DNA of 64,000 nt from an uncultured Duodenibacillus sp. (GCA_944390745.1 CALXQK010000013.1:370696-434695), one strand, 5' to 3'. Counted from the first letter of the stretch, positions 43,955 through 55,870 are shown. Numbers and translations are program-made. Notes: generated by a model from the sequence alone, not told the origin.

Positions 43955-44004
43955 GGCCCGGGGTCGGGCGCAAGGCGCCCCGGACAGCAGCCTGCCTGTG
44001 AAGA

Positions 44005-44034
44005 AAAGGCCGCGGAGTCACCCCCGCGGCCTTT
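44005..44034. terminator. Bidirectional terminator between rfaE2 and galU
   Basis: AAAGGCCGCGG-N8-CCGCGGCCTTT, an 11-bp perfect stem with A/T flanks on both strands. Confidence 0.88.
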
Positions 44035-44065
44035 GCGTCTTTTGCGCGCACGGGCGCAGGGAGAA

Positions 44066-44905
44066 TCAGATCTCGTAGCCCGCCAGTCTTGCGTAGTGCG
44101 CGGTCGCCGTCAGAAAGCCCTGCTTGCTGCCGCAGTCAAAGCGCCGGCCTTCAAAGCGGTGCGCCCAGGTCCTGCCCTGCGGCAGCAACGCCGCAATGGC
44201 GTCGGTGAGCTGGATTTCGCCGCCGACGCCGCGCTCGACGCTTTGCAGCGCATCAAAGATCTCGGGCTCGAGCACATAGCGGCCGATCACCGCCAGATCC
44301 GAGGGCGCCTGCGCGGGATCGGGCTTTTCCACAATGGCGCGCACGCAGCTCGTGGACTGCATCGGATCCTGCACGTCCACAATGCCGTACTTGTTGGTTT
44401 CCTCGTGCGGGACGTCCTGCACGGCAAGCACGCTGCCGCCGCCCTGGCCCGCGCGGGCGTCGATGAGCTGCCCGAGCGCCGGGCGGCCCGTCGTGTAGAT
44501 CAGGTCGTCGGCAAGAATCACGCCGAAGGGCTCGTCGCCCACCACCGGGCGCGCGCAGAGAACGGCGTGGCCAAGGCCGAGCGGCTCGGGCTGGCGGATG
44601 TAGATGAAGTTCACGCCGGCGGGCGTGATTGAGTGCACAAGGTCAAGAAGCGCCGTCTTGCCCTTGGCGGCGAGATCGCTCTCAAGCTCAGGGCTCTTGT
44701 CGAAGTGATCCTCGATCGAGCGCTTGTAGCGGCCGGTAATGAAGATCATGTCGGTGACGCCGGCGGCCGCGGCCTCCTCAACGGCGTACTGGATGAGGGG
44801 CTTGTCCACCACAGGCAGCATCTCCTTGGGCATGGCCTTGGTGGCGGGAAGAAAACGGGTGCCGAGACCGGCAACGGGGAAAACAACCTTGCGTACGGGC
44901 TTCAT
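44066..44905 (-). CDS. galU: UTP-glucose-1-phosphate uridylyltransferase
   Basis: 279 residues from ATG 44905 ([20 protein letters not shown]); eight extra in-frame residues to 44929 lack similarity. Nucleotide-binding [20 protein letters not shown], then VILADDLIY and [20 protein letters not shown] are diagnostic. It makes UDP-glucose for LPS and exopolysaccharide. Confidence 0.95.
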   Translation of the reverse strand: MKPVRKVVFPVAGLGTRFLPATKAMPKEMLPVVDKPLIQYAVEEAAAAGVTDMIFITGRYKRSIEDHFDKSPELESDLAAKGKTALLDLVHSITPAGVNFIYIRQPEPLGLGHAVLCARPVVGDEPFGVILADDLIYTTGRPALGQLIDARAGQGGGSVLAVQDVPHEETNKYGIVDVQDPMQSTSCVRAIVEKPDPAQAPSDLAVIGRYVLEPEIFDALQSVERGVGGEIQLTDAIAALLPQGRTWAHRFEGRRFDCGSKQGFLTATAHYARLAGYEI

Positions 44906-45219
44906 GGAAAAACTCTCAAGTGAGCGCAAAGCACGGCGCAGGTGCTCCTGCGCCGGCGGATCTGTCCTTTCTACTGTGCAGGCGGCAGGGCCGCGGCGAA
45001 GGCCTCTGCATCTCCCCCCGGCGCGCCTGTCTGCGGGGTCAATGCTAAACGAATTCGTCTCCCTGCACCCGCCGCGCCCGGGGCAATCGGCGCGCTCAAG
45101 GCCGAAGTTCCGGGCGCATCAGGCCGCCTTCCGGGTCCAGCCGCGCCGAAGGGCGTTCTAAAATGGCTCGCCTGCGCGGCGCCGACCCGGCGGCGCGCAC
45201 GTCCTTCCCAACGCTTCGC
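44906..45219. other. Divergent intergenic region between galU and apaH
   Basis: 314 bases without a supported gene. A perfect 8-bp hairpin GGCGCAGG-N4-CCTGCGCC lies at 44935-44954, in the galU leader. TAAAAT at 45159-45164 is a possible -10 for apaH without a clear -35. Confidence 0.45.
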
Positions 45220-46035
45220 ATGCAAGAAAACCTCTACGCCATCGGAGACATCCAGGGCTGTCTGGAAAGTCTCGAGGGACTGCTCGAGCAGCTCCCTGCG
45301 GACGCCCGCATCATCTTTGCGGGCGACATCGTCAACCGCGGCCCGCAGTCGCTTGCGACGCTGCGCCTTGTGCGCGAGCTGACGCGCTCGGGGCGCGCCG
45401 CGGGCACCGTGCTCGGCAACCACGACCTTCACCTTCTGGCCGTGGCTGCAGGCTCGGGACGCATACACCGCAAGGACACGATTCGCGAGATTCTCGAGGC
45501 GCCCGACTGCGACGAGCTGATCGACTGGCTGCGCAGCCAGCCGCTGCTCATTGAAACCGAGTCGACCATCTTCGTTCATGCCGGCATTCCGCCCGAGTGG
45601 ACGCTCGAGCAGGCGCGCGCCTACGCCGCCGAGGCCGAGGCCGGGCTGCGCTCGCCGAACTGGCGCGCCTACCTCCAGGACATGTACGGCAACGAGGACA
45701 AGGTCGGGCGCCCGCGCAGCGCGGCGCGCATGCGCAGCATTCTCAACGGCCTGACCCGCATGCGCTTTGTGGATGCCGAGGGACGGCTTGACTTCAACCC
45801 CAAGATGAATCCGATCGACGCCCCAGCAGGCTTCAAGCCCTGGTTTGACTGCCCGCGGCGGATTCACAAACGCATCTGCTTCGGACACTGGTCCACGCTG
45901 GGCCTTCTGGTGCGGCCCGACGTCGTGGCCGTCGACACGGGCTGCCTGTGGGGCGGGTCGCTCACCGCCATCCGTCTCTCGGACGGACGCATCTACACGG
46001 AGCAGTGCCCGCAGTGGGCCCCGCCGGGCTGCTAG
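45220..46035 (+). CDS. apaH: Bis(5'-nucleosyl)-tetraphosphatase, symmetrical
   Basis: 271 residues from ATG 45220 (MQENLYAIGDIQGCLESLEG). Metallophosphatase motifs GDIQGC, GDIVNRGP and GNHDLHLL, then HAGIPPEW and the C-terminal GHWSTLG and DTGCLWGG. It cuts Ap4A into two ADP. A longer frame from 45163 adds 19 residues with no similarity. It is 55 bases upstream of uvrA. Confidence 0.94.
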   Translation: MQENLYAIGDIQGCLESLEGLLEQLPADARIIFAGDIVNRGPQSLATLRLVRELTRSGRAAGTVLGNHDLHLLAVAAGSGRIHRKDTIREILEAPDCDELIDWLRSQPLLIETESTIFVHAGIPPEWTLEQARAYAAEAEAGLRSPNWRAYLQDMYGNEDKVGRPRSAARMRSILNGLTRMRFVDAEGRLDFNPKMNPIDAPAGFKPWFDCPRRIHKRICFGHWSTLGLLVRPDVVAVDTGCLWGGSLTAIRLSDGRIYTEQCPQWAPPGC

Positions 46036-46090
46036 CCCGTCGTTTTCATCCATGCGGCGCGCGCCTTGCGCCGCCCATCCTGACAGATCC

Positions 46091-49000
46091 ATGACCGAGA
46101 TCACCACCGCCGCCGCGCGCAGGGCGCAGAGCACCGTCATCGAAATCCGCGGTGCGTCGCAGAACAATCTCAAGAACCTCGACGTCGACATCACCCCGGG
46201 CACGATGACCGTCATCACAGGTCCCTCGGGCTCGGGCAAGAGCTCCCTTGCGTTTGATACGCTCTACGCCGAGGGACAGCGCCGCTATGTGGAGACCTTC
46301 AGCCCGTACGCGCGGCAGTTCCTCGAGCGATGCGACCGCCCCAGGGTCGAGCGCATCGACGGCGTGCCGCCGGCCATCGCCATCAACCAGAGCAACACGG
46401 TGCGCACCTCGCGCTCGACCGTGGGCACGATGACCGAGCTCAACGACTACATCAAGCTCGTCTTCGCCCGCGACGCGGCGCTCTTTTGCGGCGACTGCGG
46501 CGAGCCCGTGCGCGAGATGTCGGCCGCCGACATGTTCGAGGCGCTCGGACAGTGGGCCCGCGCCTGGGGCGATCCGCGCATCAGCGTGTGCTTCACCCTC
46601 ACGGTGCCCGCCGCGCTTGACCTGGAGGTGGCGCGATCCGGCCTGAGCGCCCAGGGCTTTGCGCACATTCTGCGCGAGGAGCCTTCCGAGACCGGCACGC
46701 GCCTGGTCGTTGCCTGCGACCGCTTTCGCCTGTCGCGCTGCAGCCGCCAGCGCGGGGTCGAGGCCTTTGAAAAGGCCCTGGCGCAGACGCGCACGGGCGT
46801 CGTCACGGCTTTCGCCGTCGACGACGAGGGCGGCGAGCACGCGCGGCCCTTTGCCGCAGGCCTGACCTGCCCGCAGTGCCTGCGCTCCTACGCCAAGCCC
46901 GTGCCGGCGCGCTTCAGCTTCAACTCTCCCGTGGGAGCCTGCGAGACCTGCCGCGGCTTTGGACGCGTCATCGGCCTTGACCTCGGGCTCGTGATTCCCG
47001 ACGAGAATCTCTCGCTTGCCGGCGGCGCGGTCAAGCCCTGGCAGGGCAGCGGCGTCTCGAGCGAGTGCCAGAAGGACCTGGTGCGCTTTGCGCGCCGCGA
47101 CGGCATTCGCCTGAATGTTCCCTGGAAGGATCTCACCGCCGCCGAAAGGGACTGGGTGATCAACGGCGAGCCCGGCTGGAACGGCGACTGGCACCACAAG
47201 TGGTACGGCATCCGGGCGTTCTTTGCCTTCCTCGAGACCAAGTCCTACAAGATGCATGTGCGCGTGATGCTCTCGCGCTTTCGCAGCTACAACCTCTGCC
47301 CGGCCTGCCGCGGCGCGCGCCTCAAGCCCGAGAGTCTCTTCTGGCGCCTGGGCGACAAGGCCGAGGCCGACGCCGCCCTCTCGGGCGCAGAGCCGCGCGC
47401 AGACGGCCGCGGCCGCTACCGGCGCTTTGTCCCCTGCGGCATGGGGGCGAGGGCGGCCGGCCGCATCGACGAGCTACCCGGACTCACGGTGCCCGACCTC
47501 ATGCAGCTGCCCGTGGTGCGTCTCAAGGGCTTTTTTGAAGCGCTCGCCCGCAAGCCACGCGACGAGGCCTCGGCCCTGGTGCTGCAGGAAATCCTCGCGC
47601 GGCTCACCTACCTCATGGACGTCGGCCTGGGCTACCTCACGCTCGGCCGGCAGAGCCGCACGCTCTCCGGCGGCGAGGTGCAGCGCGTCAACCTTACCAC
47701 GGCCCTGGGCACCAATCTGGTCGACACCCTCTTTGTGCTCGACGAGCCCTCGGTGGGGCTGCATCCGCGCGACATGGACCGCGTCAACGGCGTCATGCGC
47801 AGGCTCAGGGACGCGGGCAACACCCTGGTCGTCGTCGAGCACGACCCGCAGGTGATGCTCGCGGCCGACCGCATCATCGACATGGGGCCGGGATCGGGCG
47901 CGGCCGGCGGCAGCATCGTCTACGACGGCCCGGCCGCGGGCGTGCGCAGCGCCTGTTCGCTCACGGGCAGCTACCTGAGCGGCCGCATGCACGTCGACAG
48001 TCCCGCCGGGCACGTCCATCCCGATCAGTTTCGCAGCTGGCTCGTCCTCAAGGGGGCCGCCGAGCACAATCTCAAGAACATCGACCTGCGCATTCCCCTC
48101 AGGGCACTCACCGCCGTCACAGGCGTCTCGGGCTCGGGCAAGTCCACGCTCGTCGGCGACGTGCTCGTGCCTGCGCTTGAGCGCAAGTTCGGGCGGGCGG
48201 CCTCGCCCGGGGCTTATGACTCGATCGAGGGCTGGCAGCGGCTCGATGACGTGGTCTACGTCGACCAGTCGCCCATTGCCAAGAGCTCGCGCTCGAATCC
48301 GGCCGTCTACGTCGGGGCATTCACGCGCATCCGGGAGCTCTTTGCCGCCGTGCCCGAGGCGCGCGAGCGCGGGTATACGGCGGGCACCTTCAGCTTCAAC
48401 TCGGGCACCGGGCGCTGCCCGACCTGCCAGGGCGCGGGCTTTGAGCGCGTGGAGATGCAGTTTTTGAGCGACGTGCTGCTCAAGTGTCCGGACTGCAACG
48501 GCCGCCGCTACCGCTCCGAGACGCTCGAGGTGACGATCGACTTTGCCGGCCGCGGGAAAAGAAGCATCGCCGACGTGCTCGACATGACCGTGGCCGAGGC
48601 GCTCGCCTACTTCAAGGGCGATGCCGCGATCTGCTCGGCGCTTGCGCCCCTGGCCGACGTGGGCCTTGACTACGTGCTGCTCGGGCAGAGCGTCTCCACC
48701 CTGTCCGGGGGCGAGGCGCAGCGCCTGAAGCTTGCCGAAATCCTTGCCGAGCGCAAGGGCCGGCGGACCTCCGCGGGCAGGCTCTATGTCCTTGACGAGC
48801 CCACGACGGGACTGCACTTCGACGACATTGAAAAGCTGCTGCGCGCGCTGCGCCGGCTTGTCGCACGCGGTCATACGGTGCTTGTCGTCGAGCACAACCT
48901 CGACGTCATCTCCGCAAGCGACTGGATCGTCGACCTCGGCCCCGAGGGCGGCGACGCGGGCGGGGAGATCGTGGCCAGCGGAACACCCGAAATGCTCGAG

Positions 49001-51835
49001 AAAAACAGCGCCTCCTACACGGGTCGGGCGCTTGCGGCCTACCGCGGCGTGCTCGGTCCCGGGGGCGGCGACATGGCGGGCTTTCTTGCCGACGAAAAGC
49101 CCGCCCCGAAGGCCGTCAAGAAACCCGCCGGGCGCTCGCTGCAGAGCGTCTGGCGCGCGGCGCGCGCAGGCGACATGGGCATCTTCGGCGCGCGCGAGCA
49201 CAACCTCAAGAACATCGACGTCGTCATTCCCAAGAAGGAGCTCACGGTGGTCACGGGCGTCTCGGGCTCGGGCAAGTCGACGCTTGCCTTCGGGATCATC
49301 TTTTCCGAGGGCCAGCGCCGCTACCTTGAAAGTCTCAATGCCTACGCGCGCAGCATCGCGCAGCCCGAGGCGCGCGCCGACGTCGAGCAGGTCACGGGCA
49401 TCGCCCCCACCGTGGCCATCGAGCAGCGCACCAGCCGCGGCGGCCGCAAGTCCACCGTCTCGACGCTCACCGAGATCCAGCACTTCCTGAGGCTGCTGTA
49501 CGTCAAGCTCGGCGTGCAGCACTGCCCGGCGTGCGGCGCCGAGGTCACAAGCCGCTCCGAGGAGACGATCGTCGCCGACATCATGCGCACGCACCGCGGC
49601 CAGACCGTCACCATCGCCGCTCCGGTGGTCGTCGCCCGCAAGGGCATCTACACCGATCTCGCGCAGTGGGCCCGCGACACGCTCGGCGTCGACGAGCTGC
49701 GCGTCGACGGCCGCTGGGAGAGCACGCACAGCTTCCCCAAGCTTGCCCGCTACAAGGAGCACACCATCGAGCTGCCGACGGCCACCCTCACCGTGGACCC
49801 AAGACAGGAGCACGAGCTCGCCCGCGCCGTTGAAAAGGCGCTCTTTCACGGCCACGGCGTGATGACGCTTCTTGCGGGCGCCTTCGCCCGCACCGGGACG
49901 CCCTCGCCTGCGGCGCCCGAGGCCGTCATCCTCTCGACCAGGCGCGCCTGCCCGCACTGCATGACGAGCTTTCCCGAGCCCGACCCGCGCCTGTTTTCGT
50001 TCAACAGCAAGATCGGCTGGTGCCCGACGTGCTTCGGCACCGGACGCATCATCGAGGGCTTTGACGCCGAGCAGACGGGCGAGGAAAGCGCCTGGCGCGA
50101 CGTGCGCGGCGCCGTCTGTCCGGACTGCGGCGGCGCGCGCCTCAACCCCGTGGCCAGGGCCGTGCGGTTTGAGGGCCGCTCGATCTGCGAGACGACGGCG
50201 CTGTCTGTCGACGAGTGCCTGTCGGCCATGCGCAGCGTGCGCCTTGCGGGCAGACGCGCGGCCATCGGCGCCGACGCTCTCAAGGAGATCATCAGCAGGC
50301 TTGAGTTCCTGCAGCGGGTGGGGCTCGGGTATCTTGCGCTTGACCGGGATGCTCCGAGCCTTTCCGGCGGCGAGGCGCAGCGCATTCGTCTCGCCTCGCA
50401 GCTCGGCAGCAGCCTGCAGGGCGTGTGCTACGTGCTCGACGAGCCCACGATCGGCCTGCATCCGCGCGACAACGCGCGGCTCATCGACACCCTCACGAGC
50501 CTGCGCGACAAGGGCAACACCGTGGTCGTGGTCGAGCACGACGAGGAGATGATCCGCCGCGCCGACCACATCGTCGACATCGGCCCCGGCGCAGGCAGCC
50601 GCGGCGGGGAGCTCATCGTCGAGGGCAGCCTCGCCGAGGTGCAGGCATCCGAGCGCAGCGTCACGGGCCGGATGCTTCGCGAGCCGCTCAAGCACACCGG
50701 CCGCGCCCGGCGTCCCGTCGCCGCGGACGCGCCCCGACTTGTCCTTGAGGACGCGGCGCTGCACAACCTGCAGCACATCACGGCCGAGTTTCCGCTCGGA
50801 CGGCTCATTGTGCTCACGGGCGTCTCGGGCTCGGGCAAGTCGACGCTTGCGCGCGACGTGCTGCTTGCCGAACTGCGCCGCATTCTCGACGAGGGGCTTT
50901 TGAAAAACGACATTGCGGGAACCGTCGCCGGCCTTTACTGCAAGCGCGTGCTCGGCGCCCGCGGCATCGGCCGCGTTCTCGAGGTCGACCAGAGTCCGAT
51001 CGGAAAGACGCCGCGCTCGTGCCCGGCGACCTACGTGGGCTTTTTCAACCACATCCGCGACCTCTTTGCCGCCACCAGCGAGGCGCAGGCGCGAGGCTAC
51101 GGCGCCACGCGCTTTTCCTTCAACACCCCCGAGGGCCGCTGTCCGGTCTGCGAGGGCCAGGGCGAGGTGACCGTGGAAATGAGCTTTCTGCCCGATGTGA
51201 AGGTGCTCTGCGAGGCCTGCCGCGGCATGCGCTTTGACGAGGAGACGCTTGCCGTTGAGTGGCACGGACGCAGCATCGGAGAGATCCTCAACATGCCCGT
51301 CGACGACGCCCTCGAGATCTTCAGCGCGACGCCGCGCATCGCCCAGCCCCTGGCGCTGCTGCAGGACGTGGGCCTGGGCTACCTGCGCCTGGGGCAGCCC
51401 TCCTCGACCCTGTCCGGAGGCGAGGCGCAGCGCATCAAGCTCGTCACCGAGCTTGCCAAGGCGGGCTCGCCCGCGCGCCGCGGCCGCCAGAGCGCGACCT
51501 TCTACATTCTCGACGAGCCCACCGTGGGGCTGCACATGGCCGACGTCGAAAAGCTCATCGCCGTGCTGCACCGGCTCGTGGATGCGGGCAACACCGTGCT
51601 CGTCGTCGAGCACAATCTCGATGTCATGGCCGAGGCCGACTGGATCATCGACCTCGGTCCCGAGGGCGGCCCGGAGGGCGGCCGCGTGATGTTTGCCGGA
51701 GAACCCGCCGCGGTCGCCCGCGAGGACACCCCGACCGGGCGCGCGCTGCGCGAGTTTCTCGACGAACACGGGACCCCGGCGCCCCGCAGCAGGCGCAGAA
51801 CGGACAAAGGAGCCGCAGCGTGCAGCACAAGGTAA
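46091..51835 (+). CDS. uvrA: Double-length UvrA: two fused UvrA copies, four ABC modules
   Basis: 1914 residues from ATG 46091 ([11 protein letters not shown]); a usual UvrA has about 940. Four ABC modules have Walker A at about residues 43 (GPSGSGKSS), 677, 1057 and 1577 (each GVSGSGKST), with signatures [28 protein letters not shown] and [10 protein letters not shown]. Zinc modules are kept in both halves (CPTCQGAG...[14 protein letters not shown]...CEACRG). The second copy starts near residue 1020 ([16 protein letters not shown]). No stop or frameshift lies between them. It recognises damaged DNA for nucleotide excision repair; the fusion would pre-form the UvrA dimer. Confidence 0.95.
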   Translation: MTEITTAAARRAQSTVIEIRGASQNNLKNLDVDITPGTMTVITGPSGSGKSSLAFDTLYAEGQRRYVETFSPYARQFLERCDRPRVERIDGVPPAIAINQSNTVRTSRSTVGTMTELNDYIKLVFARDAALFCGDCGEPVREMSAADMFEALGQWARAWGDPRISVCFTLTVPAALDLEVARSGLSAQGFAHILREEPSETGTRLVVACDRFRLSRCSRQRGVEAFEKALAQTRTGVVTAFAVDDEGGEHARPFAAGLTCPQCLRSYAKPVPARFSFNSPVGACETCRGFGRVIGLDLGLVIPDENLSLAGGAVKPWQGSGVSSECQKDLVRFARRDGIRLNVPWKDLTAAERDWVINGEPGWNGDWHHKWYGIRAFFAFLETKSYKMHVRVMLSRFRSYNLCPACRGARLKPESLFWRLGDKAEADAALSGAEPRADGRGRYRRFVPCGMGARAAGRIDELPGLTVPDLMQLPVVRLKGFFEALARKPRDEASALVLQEILARLTYLMDVGLGYLTLGRQSRTLSGGEVQRVNLTTALGTNLVDTLFVLDEPSVGLHPRDMDRVNGVMRRLRDAGNTLVVVEHDPQVMLAADRIIDMGPGSGAAGGSIVYDGPAAGVRSACSLTGSYLSGRMHVDSPAGHVHPDQFRSWLVLKGAAEHNLKNIDLRIPLRALTAVTGVSGSGKSTLVGDVLVPALERKFGRAASPGAYDSIEGWQRLDDVVYVDQSPIAKSSRSNPAVYVGAFTRIRELFAAVPEARERGYTAGTFSFNSGTGRCPTCQGAGFERVEMQFLSDVLLKCPDCNGRRYRSETLEVTIDFAGRGKRSIADVLDMTVAEALAYFKGDAAICSALAPLADVGLDYVLLGQSVSTLSGGEAQRLKLAEILAERKGRRTSAGRLYVLDEPTTGLHFDDIEKLLRALRRLVARGHTVLVVEHNLDVISASDWIVDLGPEGGDAGGEIVASGTPEMLEKNSASYTGRALAAYRGVLGPGGGDMAGFLADEKPAPKAVKKPAGRSLQSVWRAARAGDMGIFGAREHNLKNIDVVIPKKELTVVTGVSGSGKSTLAFGIIFSEGQRRYLESLNAYARSIAQPEARADVEQVTGIAPTVAIEQRTSRGGRKSTVSTLTEIQHFLRLLYVKLGVQHCPACGAEVTSRSEETIVADIMRTHRGQTVTIAAPVVVARKGIYTDLAQWARDTLGVDELRVDGRWESTHSFPKLARYKEHTIELPTATLTVDPRQEHELARAVEKALFHGHGVMTLLAGAFARTGTPSPAAPEAVILSTRRACPHCMTSFPEPDPRLFSFNSKIGWCPTCFGTGRIIEGFDAEQTGEESAWRDVRGAVCPDCGGARLNPVARAVRFEGRSICETTALSVDECLSAMRSVRLAGRRAAIGADALKEIISRLEFLQRVGLGYLALDRDAPSLSGGEAQRIRLASQLGSSLQGVCYVLDEPTIGLHPRDNARLIDTLTSLRDKGNTVVVVEHDEEMIRRADHIVDIGPGAGSRGGELIVEGSLAEVQASERSVTGRMLREPLKHTGRARRPVAADAPRLVLEDAALHNLQHITAEFPLGRLIVLTGVSGSGKSTLARDVLLAELRRILDEGLLKNDIAGTVAGLYCKRVLGARGIGRVLEVDQSPIGKTPRSCPATYVGFFNHIRDLFAATSEAQARGYGATRFSFNTPEGRCPVCEGQGEVTVEMSFLPDVKVLCEACRGMRFDEETLAVEWHGRSIGEILNMPVDDALEIFSATPRIAQPLALLQDVGLGYLRLGQPSSTLSGGEAQRIKLVTELAKAGSPARRGRQSATFYILDEPTVGLHMADVEKLIAVLHRLVDAGNTVLVVEHNLDVMAEADWIIDLGPEGGPEGGRVMFAGEPAAVAREDTPTGRALREFLDEHGTPAPRSRRRTDKGAAACSTR

Positions 51836-52932
51836 GGTTTTTTGAAGTGGGCGGCGCCGTGCGCGACGATCTTCTGCGCCGCGAGGGATTCGACATTCCC
51901 CGGGGCGACCGCGACTGGGTCGTCACGGGCGCCACGCCCGAGTGGATGTTTGCGCACGGCTTTGTCTCGGTGGGGGCAGACTTTCCGGTCTTTCTGCACC
52001 CCGTGACGCACGAGGAGTACGCGCTTGCGCGCACCGAGCGCAAGACCGCCCGGGGCTACCACGGCTTTCGGTTCTACGCCAGCCCCGAGGTGACGCTCGA
52101 GGAGGACCTGCGCCGGCGCGACCTCACGATCAATGCCATGGCCAGGGACGCCGACGGGCGGCTGATCGACCCCTGCGGGGGAGCGGCCGACATCAAGGCG
52201 CGCGTGCTGCGGCACGTGAGCGGCGCCTTTGCCGAGGATCCGGTGCGCATTCTGCGGCTGGCGCGCTTTGCCGCCCGTCTCCCGGAGTTTTCCATTGCCG
52301 ACGAAACCATGGCGCTTGCCCGCGGCATGGTCGCCTCGGGCGAGGCCGATGCGCTGGTGCCCGAGCGGGTCTGGAAGGAGCTCTCGCGCGGACTGTGCGA
52401 GAAGGCGCCCGTGCGCATGATCGAGGTGCTCGAGGCGTGCGGCTGCTGGAGCCGGGTGCTTGCGGACGTTGCCGTCGGCGAGCGCGCGCGCGAAGCCCTG
52501 CGGCGCGCCGCCCTTGAAAACGCCCCGCTTGAGGTGCGCGCCGCGCTTGTCTTTGCCGAGGCCCGTCCGTCGGCAAGACGGGCGCTTGAGGGACTTCGCG
52601 CCCCGGCCCAGACCATCTCCACGGCCGATCTCTTCGCGCGCGAGCGCCAGGCGCTGCTCGAGGCGCGCACGCCGCAGCACTGGGCGCAGGTCCTCAAGGG
52701 CTGCGACGTCCTGCGCAGGCCCGGGCGCTTTGCACAGGTGCTCGATGCCGTGCGGCTCCTTGAGCCCTCGTTTGACGCCGCCCGCGCCCGGTCGCTTGCC
52801 GCCGCGTGGAGCGCCGTTGACGCCGGCGCCGCGGCGCGCGCCTGCCCCGACCCCCGCGGCATTGCGGCGGCCGTGGACGCGGCAAGGCTTGCGGCGATCG
52901 CAAGGCTGCCTTTGGAACAGAAGCCGGGCTAG
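51820..52932 (+). CDS. cca: tRNA nucleotidyltransferase (CCA-adding enzyme)
   Basis: 370 residues from GTG 51820, with AAGGAG seven bases upstream and a 16-base overlap with uvrA. Class II nucleotidyltransferase: [24 protein letters not shown] (DxD-like), [30 protein letters not shown] and the RRxxxL region. It ends without an HD phosphohydrolase domain. CCA is already encoded in both tRNAs of this window, so its main task would be repair. Confidence 0.93.
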   Translation: MQHKVRFFEVGGAVRDDLLRREGFDIPRGDRDWVVTGATPEWMFAHGFVSVGADFPVFLHPVTHEEYALARTERKTARGYHGFRFYASPEVTLEEDLRRRDLTINAMARDADGRLIDPCGGAADIKARVLRHVSGAFAEDPVRILRLARFAARLPEFSIADETMALARGMVASGEADALVPERVWKELSRGLCEKAPVRMIEVLEACGCWSRVLADVAVGERAREALRRAALENAPLEVRAALVFAEARPSARRALEGLRAPAQTISTADLFARERQALLEARTPQHWAQVLKGCDVLRRPGRFAQVLDAVRLLEPSFDAARARSLAAAWSAVDAGAAARACPDPRGIAAAVDAARLAAIARLPLEQKPG

Positions 52933-53120
52933 AACAGGCGCCCGATCAGAAAGGAGGCGAGCACAATGAGCACCGTGCTCGCAAAGGGCAGACAGATGCG
53001 TCGGCCGAGGATGGTGAAGTTGATGTCTCCGGGAAGTCTGCCGAGGCCGAACCTCGAGAGCCACGGCACCAGAGTCATCAGCACCATCAGGGAGATGAGA
53101 ATCGTAAGAATCCAGCGCAT
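52929..53120 (-). CDS. DUF2905 family small membrane protein
   Basis: 63 residues from ATG 53120 ([12 protein letters not shown]); a longer frame to 53177 lacks similarity. Two membrane segments flank [13 protein letters not shown], the DUF2905 hallmark. Function unknown. It converges with cca, overlapping by four bases. Confidence 0.82.
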   Translation of the reverse strand: MRWILTILISLMVLMTLVPWLSRFGLGRLPGDINFTILGRRICLPFASTVLIVLASFLIGRLF

Positions 53121-53214
53121 CGGGGCATTGTAGCCGCTGTCGGCGCGCCGCCCGCCCCCGCACCGTCCTCCGGACAAGGAAATTCCCAGAAAAAAAGAGG
53201 TTTTTTACACGCTC

Positions 53215-53607
53215 ATGACTGCATCCGTCTTTGATATTCTCTCGCTCAACTGCCGCAAGATCATCCTCAACGACTACCGCACCCGCATCCGCATCGGCGC
53301 CTACGACCACGAGCGGCGCGCGGCGCAGCCCGTGGCGGTGACGGTCGAACTCTGGGTGTCGTACGCCTTCGGCGCGCAAAAGCGCCTCAACGACGTCTAC
53401 GACTACACGCGCATCGTCGAAACCATCGAGACGGTGGCCGCCCGGGGACACATCGACCTTCAGGAGGATCTGGTCGATCAGGTGATCACGGCGCTTTTTT
53501 CCGACGCGCGCGTGCGCGCCGTACGGGTGCGCACCGCCAAGCCGCAGGCCTGCGACGCCGCCGAATCGGTTTCGGTGGAAACCTTCCGCGCCCGTCCCCT
53601 TGACTAA
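53215..53607 (+). CDS. folB: Dihydroneopterin aldolase
   Basis: 130 residues. IGAYDHERRAAQPVAVTVEL, VYDYTRIVETIETVAARGHI (substrate-binding Glu) and KPQACDAAESVSVETFR fit FolB. It converts dihydroneopterin to hydroxymethyl-dihydropterin in folate synthesis. It is immediately upstream of ttcA. Confidence 0.9.
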   Translation: MTASVFDILSLNCRKIILNDYRTRIRIGAYDHERRAAQPVAVTVELWVSYAFGAQKRLNDVYDYTRIVETIETVAARGHIDLQEDLVDQVITALFSDARVRAVRVRTAKPQACDAAESVSVETFRARPLD

Positions 53608-53647
53608 ACCGCGCCTGTGCGGCGCGCTTCCCCTCTCGCAGGGACGC

Positions 53648-54631
53648 ATGCCGCACAAGCCCCCTCTTGCCCATCATCCCATGCAGGACACCGTCACCAC
53701 CGCCGAGGCCGCGATCCCCGCGGCAGAAGGCTCGCCCCAGTCCCCGCGCCGCAGCGCGCCCCGCGAGCAGGCCGTCAAGTTCATTGAGGTCGCGCCGGGC
53801 CGGCACATCCCGGCCTCGACCGCGATCCGCAAGCTTGAAAAGCGCATCGTGCGCCTCACCGCGCAGGCGATCACGGACTACAACATGATCAGCGAGGGCG
53901 ACAGGGTGATGGTGGCCATGAGCGGCGGCAAGGACAGCTACGCGCTGCTTGATGCGCTCATCAAGCTGCGCGCCCGCGCGCCGATTCACTTCGACATCCT
54001 CGCCGTGCACGTGGCGCAGGGCATTCCGGGCAGCCCCACGGAAAAGCTCATCGAGTGGCTCAAGCCCCGCGGCGTGCCCTACCACATCGAGTACCAGGAC
54101 ACGCACTCCGTGATCAAGCGGCTCATTCCCTCGGGGAAAAACGTCTGCTCGCTGTGCGCGAGGCTGCGGCGCGGCATTCTCTACCGGATTGCGCCGCAGC
54201 TCGGCTGCACCAAGATTGCGCTCGGCCACCAGATGGACGACGTCGTCTCGACGCTGCTGCTCAACCTCTTTTACGGCGGCGGCATCAAGGCGATGCCTCC
54301 GGTGCTGCGCAGCAACGACGGCCGCAACATCGTCATCCGCCCGCTCATCTACCTGCGCGAGCATGAACTCGCGAAATGGGCCGCAGCCTGCGGCTACCCG
54401 CTCTTTCCAAAGGACCTGTGCGGCGCAGGCGAAAACCTGCAGCGCAAGGAGATCAAGAAGCTCATGGCCGAGTGGGACAAAAAATACGACAGCCGCATCT
54501 TCAACATCTTCAGAAGCACCACGCGCGTGGCGAGCTCGCAGCTTGCTGACAAGGCGCTCTTTGACTTCGTCAGCTTCAGACGCCTTGCCGCGGCCCCGCA
54601 GACGAGCCCCGGGCCCGATGACGAGGCGTAG
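53648..54631 (+). CDS. ttcA: tRNA 2-thiocytidine(32) synthetase TtcA
   Basis: 327 residues from ATG 53648, chosen for the AGGGA just upstream; ATG 53681 or TTG 53600 are alternatives. PP-loop VMVAMSGGKDSYALLDALIK and the Fe-S site CSLCARLRRG are intact, with GHQMDDVVSTLLLNLFYGGG downstream. It thiolates cytidine 32 of several tRNAs using an iron-sulfur cluster. Confidence 0.93.
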   Translation: MPHKPPLAHHPMQDTVTTAEAAIPAAEGSPQSPRRSAPREQAVKFIEVAPGRHIPASTAIRKLEKRIVRLTAQAITDYNMISEGDRVMVAMSGGKDSYALLDALIKLRARAPIHFDILAVHVAQGIPGSPTEKLIEWLKPRGVPYHIEYQDTHSVIKRLIPSGKNVCSLCARLRRGILYRIAPQLGCTKIALGHQMDDVVSTLLLNLFYGGGIKAMPPVLRSNDGRNIVIRPLIYLREHELAKWAAACGYPLFPKDLCGAGENLQRKEIKKLMAEWDKKYDSRIFNIFRSTTRVASSQLADKALFDFVSFRRLAAAPQTSPGPDDEA

Positions 54632-54911
54632 GCGCGCAAGCCCCGAAGGGCCGGCCGCAGCGCCCCAAAGGGGCGCCAGCCGCCCACCCGAAAGCTTGTT
54701 TTCTGACGGACCCCGGACCCCCCGCTTACATTTTTTCGGTAGCGGGCACGGGCGATTTGCGTCAAAATTGCGGTGTTGGTCTTTTTCGGACCGGCCAGCG
54801 CGTCTTTCTGTGTCGGAAAGCGGTTCGTGCGGCCGGCCGCCGCGCGCCGGGCCTGAAGCCGCAGCGCGGCAAAAAAACAACGCCAAAAAAAATTAAACGC
54901 GGAGAATTCTC

Positions 54912-55697
54912 ATGTCCATCAAGCAGCTTCTGATGGCTGCGGCCTGTGCCGCAACCCTGGTCTCGGGCGCCGCCGCCGCGGCTGAACCGGTTGAATATAC
55001 GGTCGGCACGGGCGCAACCTACCGTCCCTTCGAATTCCAGACGCCGAACAAGGAGATCGTCGGCTTTGACATCGACATCATGAAGGCGATCGCCGAGGCC
55101 CAGGGCTTCAAGGTGAAGTTCATCAACACCCTCTGGGGCGTGATCTTCGAGTCCGTGCGCAACGGCGACCGGGACATCATCATGAGCGGCATTACCATCA
55201 CCCCGCAGCGCCAGGAGTCGGTCGACTTCAGCTATCCGTACTTTGCGGCCCACCAGCTCATCCTCACGCAGAAGAACCTCACCGTGAAGTCCATTGAGGA
55301 TCTCAAGGGCAAGAACGTGGCCGTCGTGGCCAACTCCGCCGGCGACATCGTCTGCAGCAAGGCCTTCGGCAAGGCGAGCAAGAACATCAAGCGCTTTGAC
55401 AACACGCCCCTGGCGCTCGAGGAGCTCTCCGCGGGCGGCGTGGACGCCGCCGTGGGCGACGTGGGCGTGTTCGCCTACTACGCGCTGCAAAATCCCGAAA
55501 AGCAGTTCAACCAGACGCGCGATCCCAAGTTCGAGGACCAGTACTTCGGCATTGCCGTGCGCAAGGGCAACACCAAGGTCCTCAACGACATCAACGAGGG
55601 TCTCAAGAAGATCATCAAGAACGGCACCTACAACAAGGTCTACGTGAAGTGGTTCGGCGACAAGACCCCGGCACCCAAGCTTCCGATCCCTGAATAA
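54912..55697 (+). CDS. Polar amino-acid ABC transporter, periplasmic binding protein
   Basis: 261 residues. A signal peptide (LLMAAACAATLVSGAAAAA) is followed by the family-3 binding fold: YRPFEFQTPNKEIVGFDIDI, DIIMSGITITPQRQESVDFS and AVVANSAGDIVC. It resembles GlnH/ArtJ; the exact ligand cannot be read from sequence. The 280 bases upstream contain T-rich stretches and hairpin-like sequence but no clear promoter. GGAG precedes the start. First gene of the importer operon. Confidence 0.92.
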   Translation: MSIKQLLMAAACAATLVSGAAAAAEPVEYTVGTGATYRPFEFQTPNKEIVGFDIDIMKAIAEAQGFKVKFINTLWGVIFESVRNGDRDIIMSGITITPQRQESVDFSYPYFAAHQLILTQKNLTVKSIEDLKGKNVAVVANSAGDIVCSKAFGKASKNIKRFDNTPLALEELSAGGVDAAVGDVGVFAYYALQNPEKQFNQTRDPKFEDQYFGIAVRKGNTKVLNDINEGLKKIIKNGTYNKVYVKWFGDKTPAPKLPIPE

Positions 55698-55870
55698 GCC
55701 CGGCGGCGCCCAGGCGCGCACTCCCCCTGCCGGCATGAACGGGCGGCAGGCTGACGGCAGGTCCGCCGGCTGGTCGCCCTTTTCCTCTGCAGGCCGGATC
55801 CTGCAGGAGCGCGCCGGCGCCTCTGCAACTGCATCCCGACCACCTCCTTTCCGACCGGAACCTCCTAACG

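Noticed and set aside
47474-51769. A 1431-codon open frame antisense to uvrA
   Set aside because: High-GC codon bias opens the opposite strand; composition is Arg/Ala/Gly/Leu/His-biased without family resemblance, and the sense strand has clear UvrA motifs.
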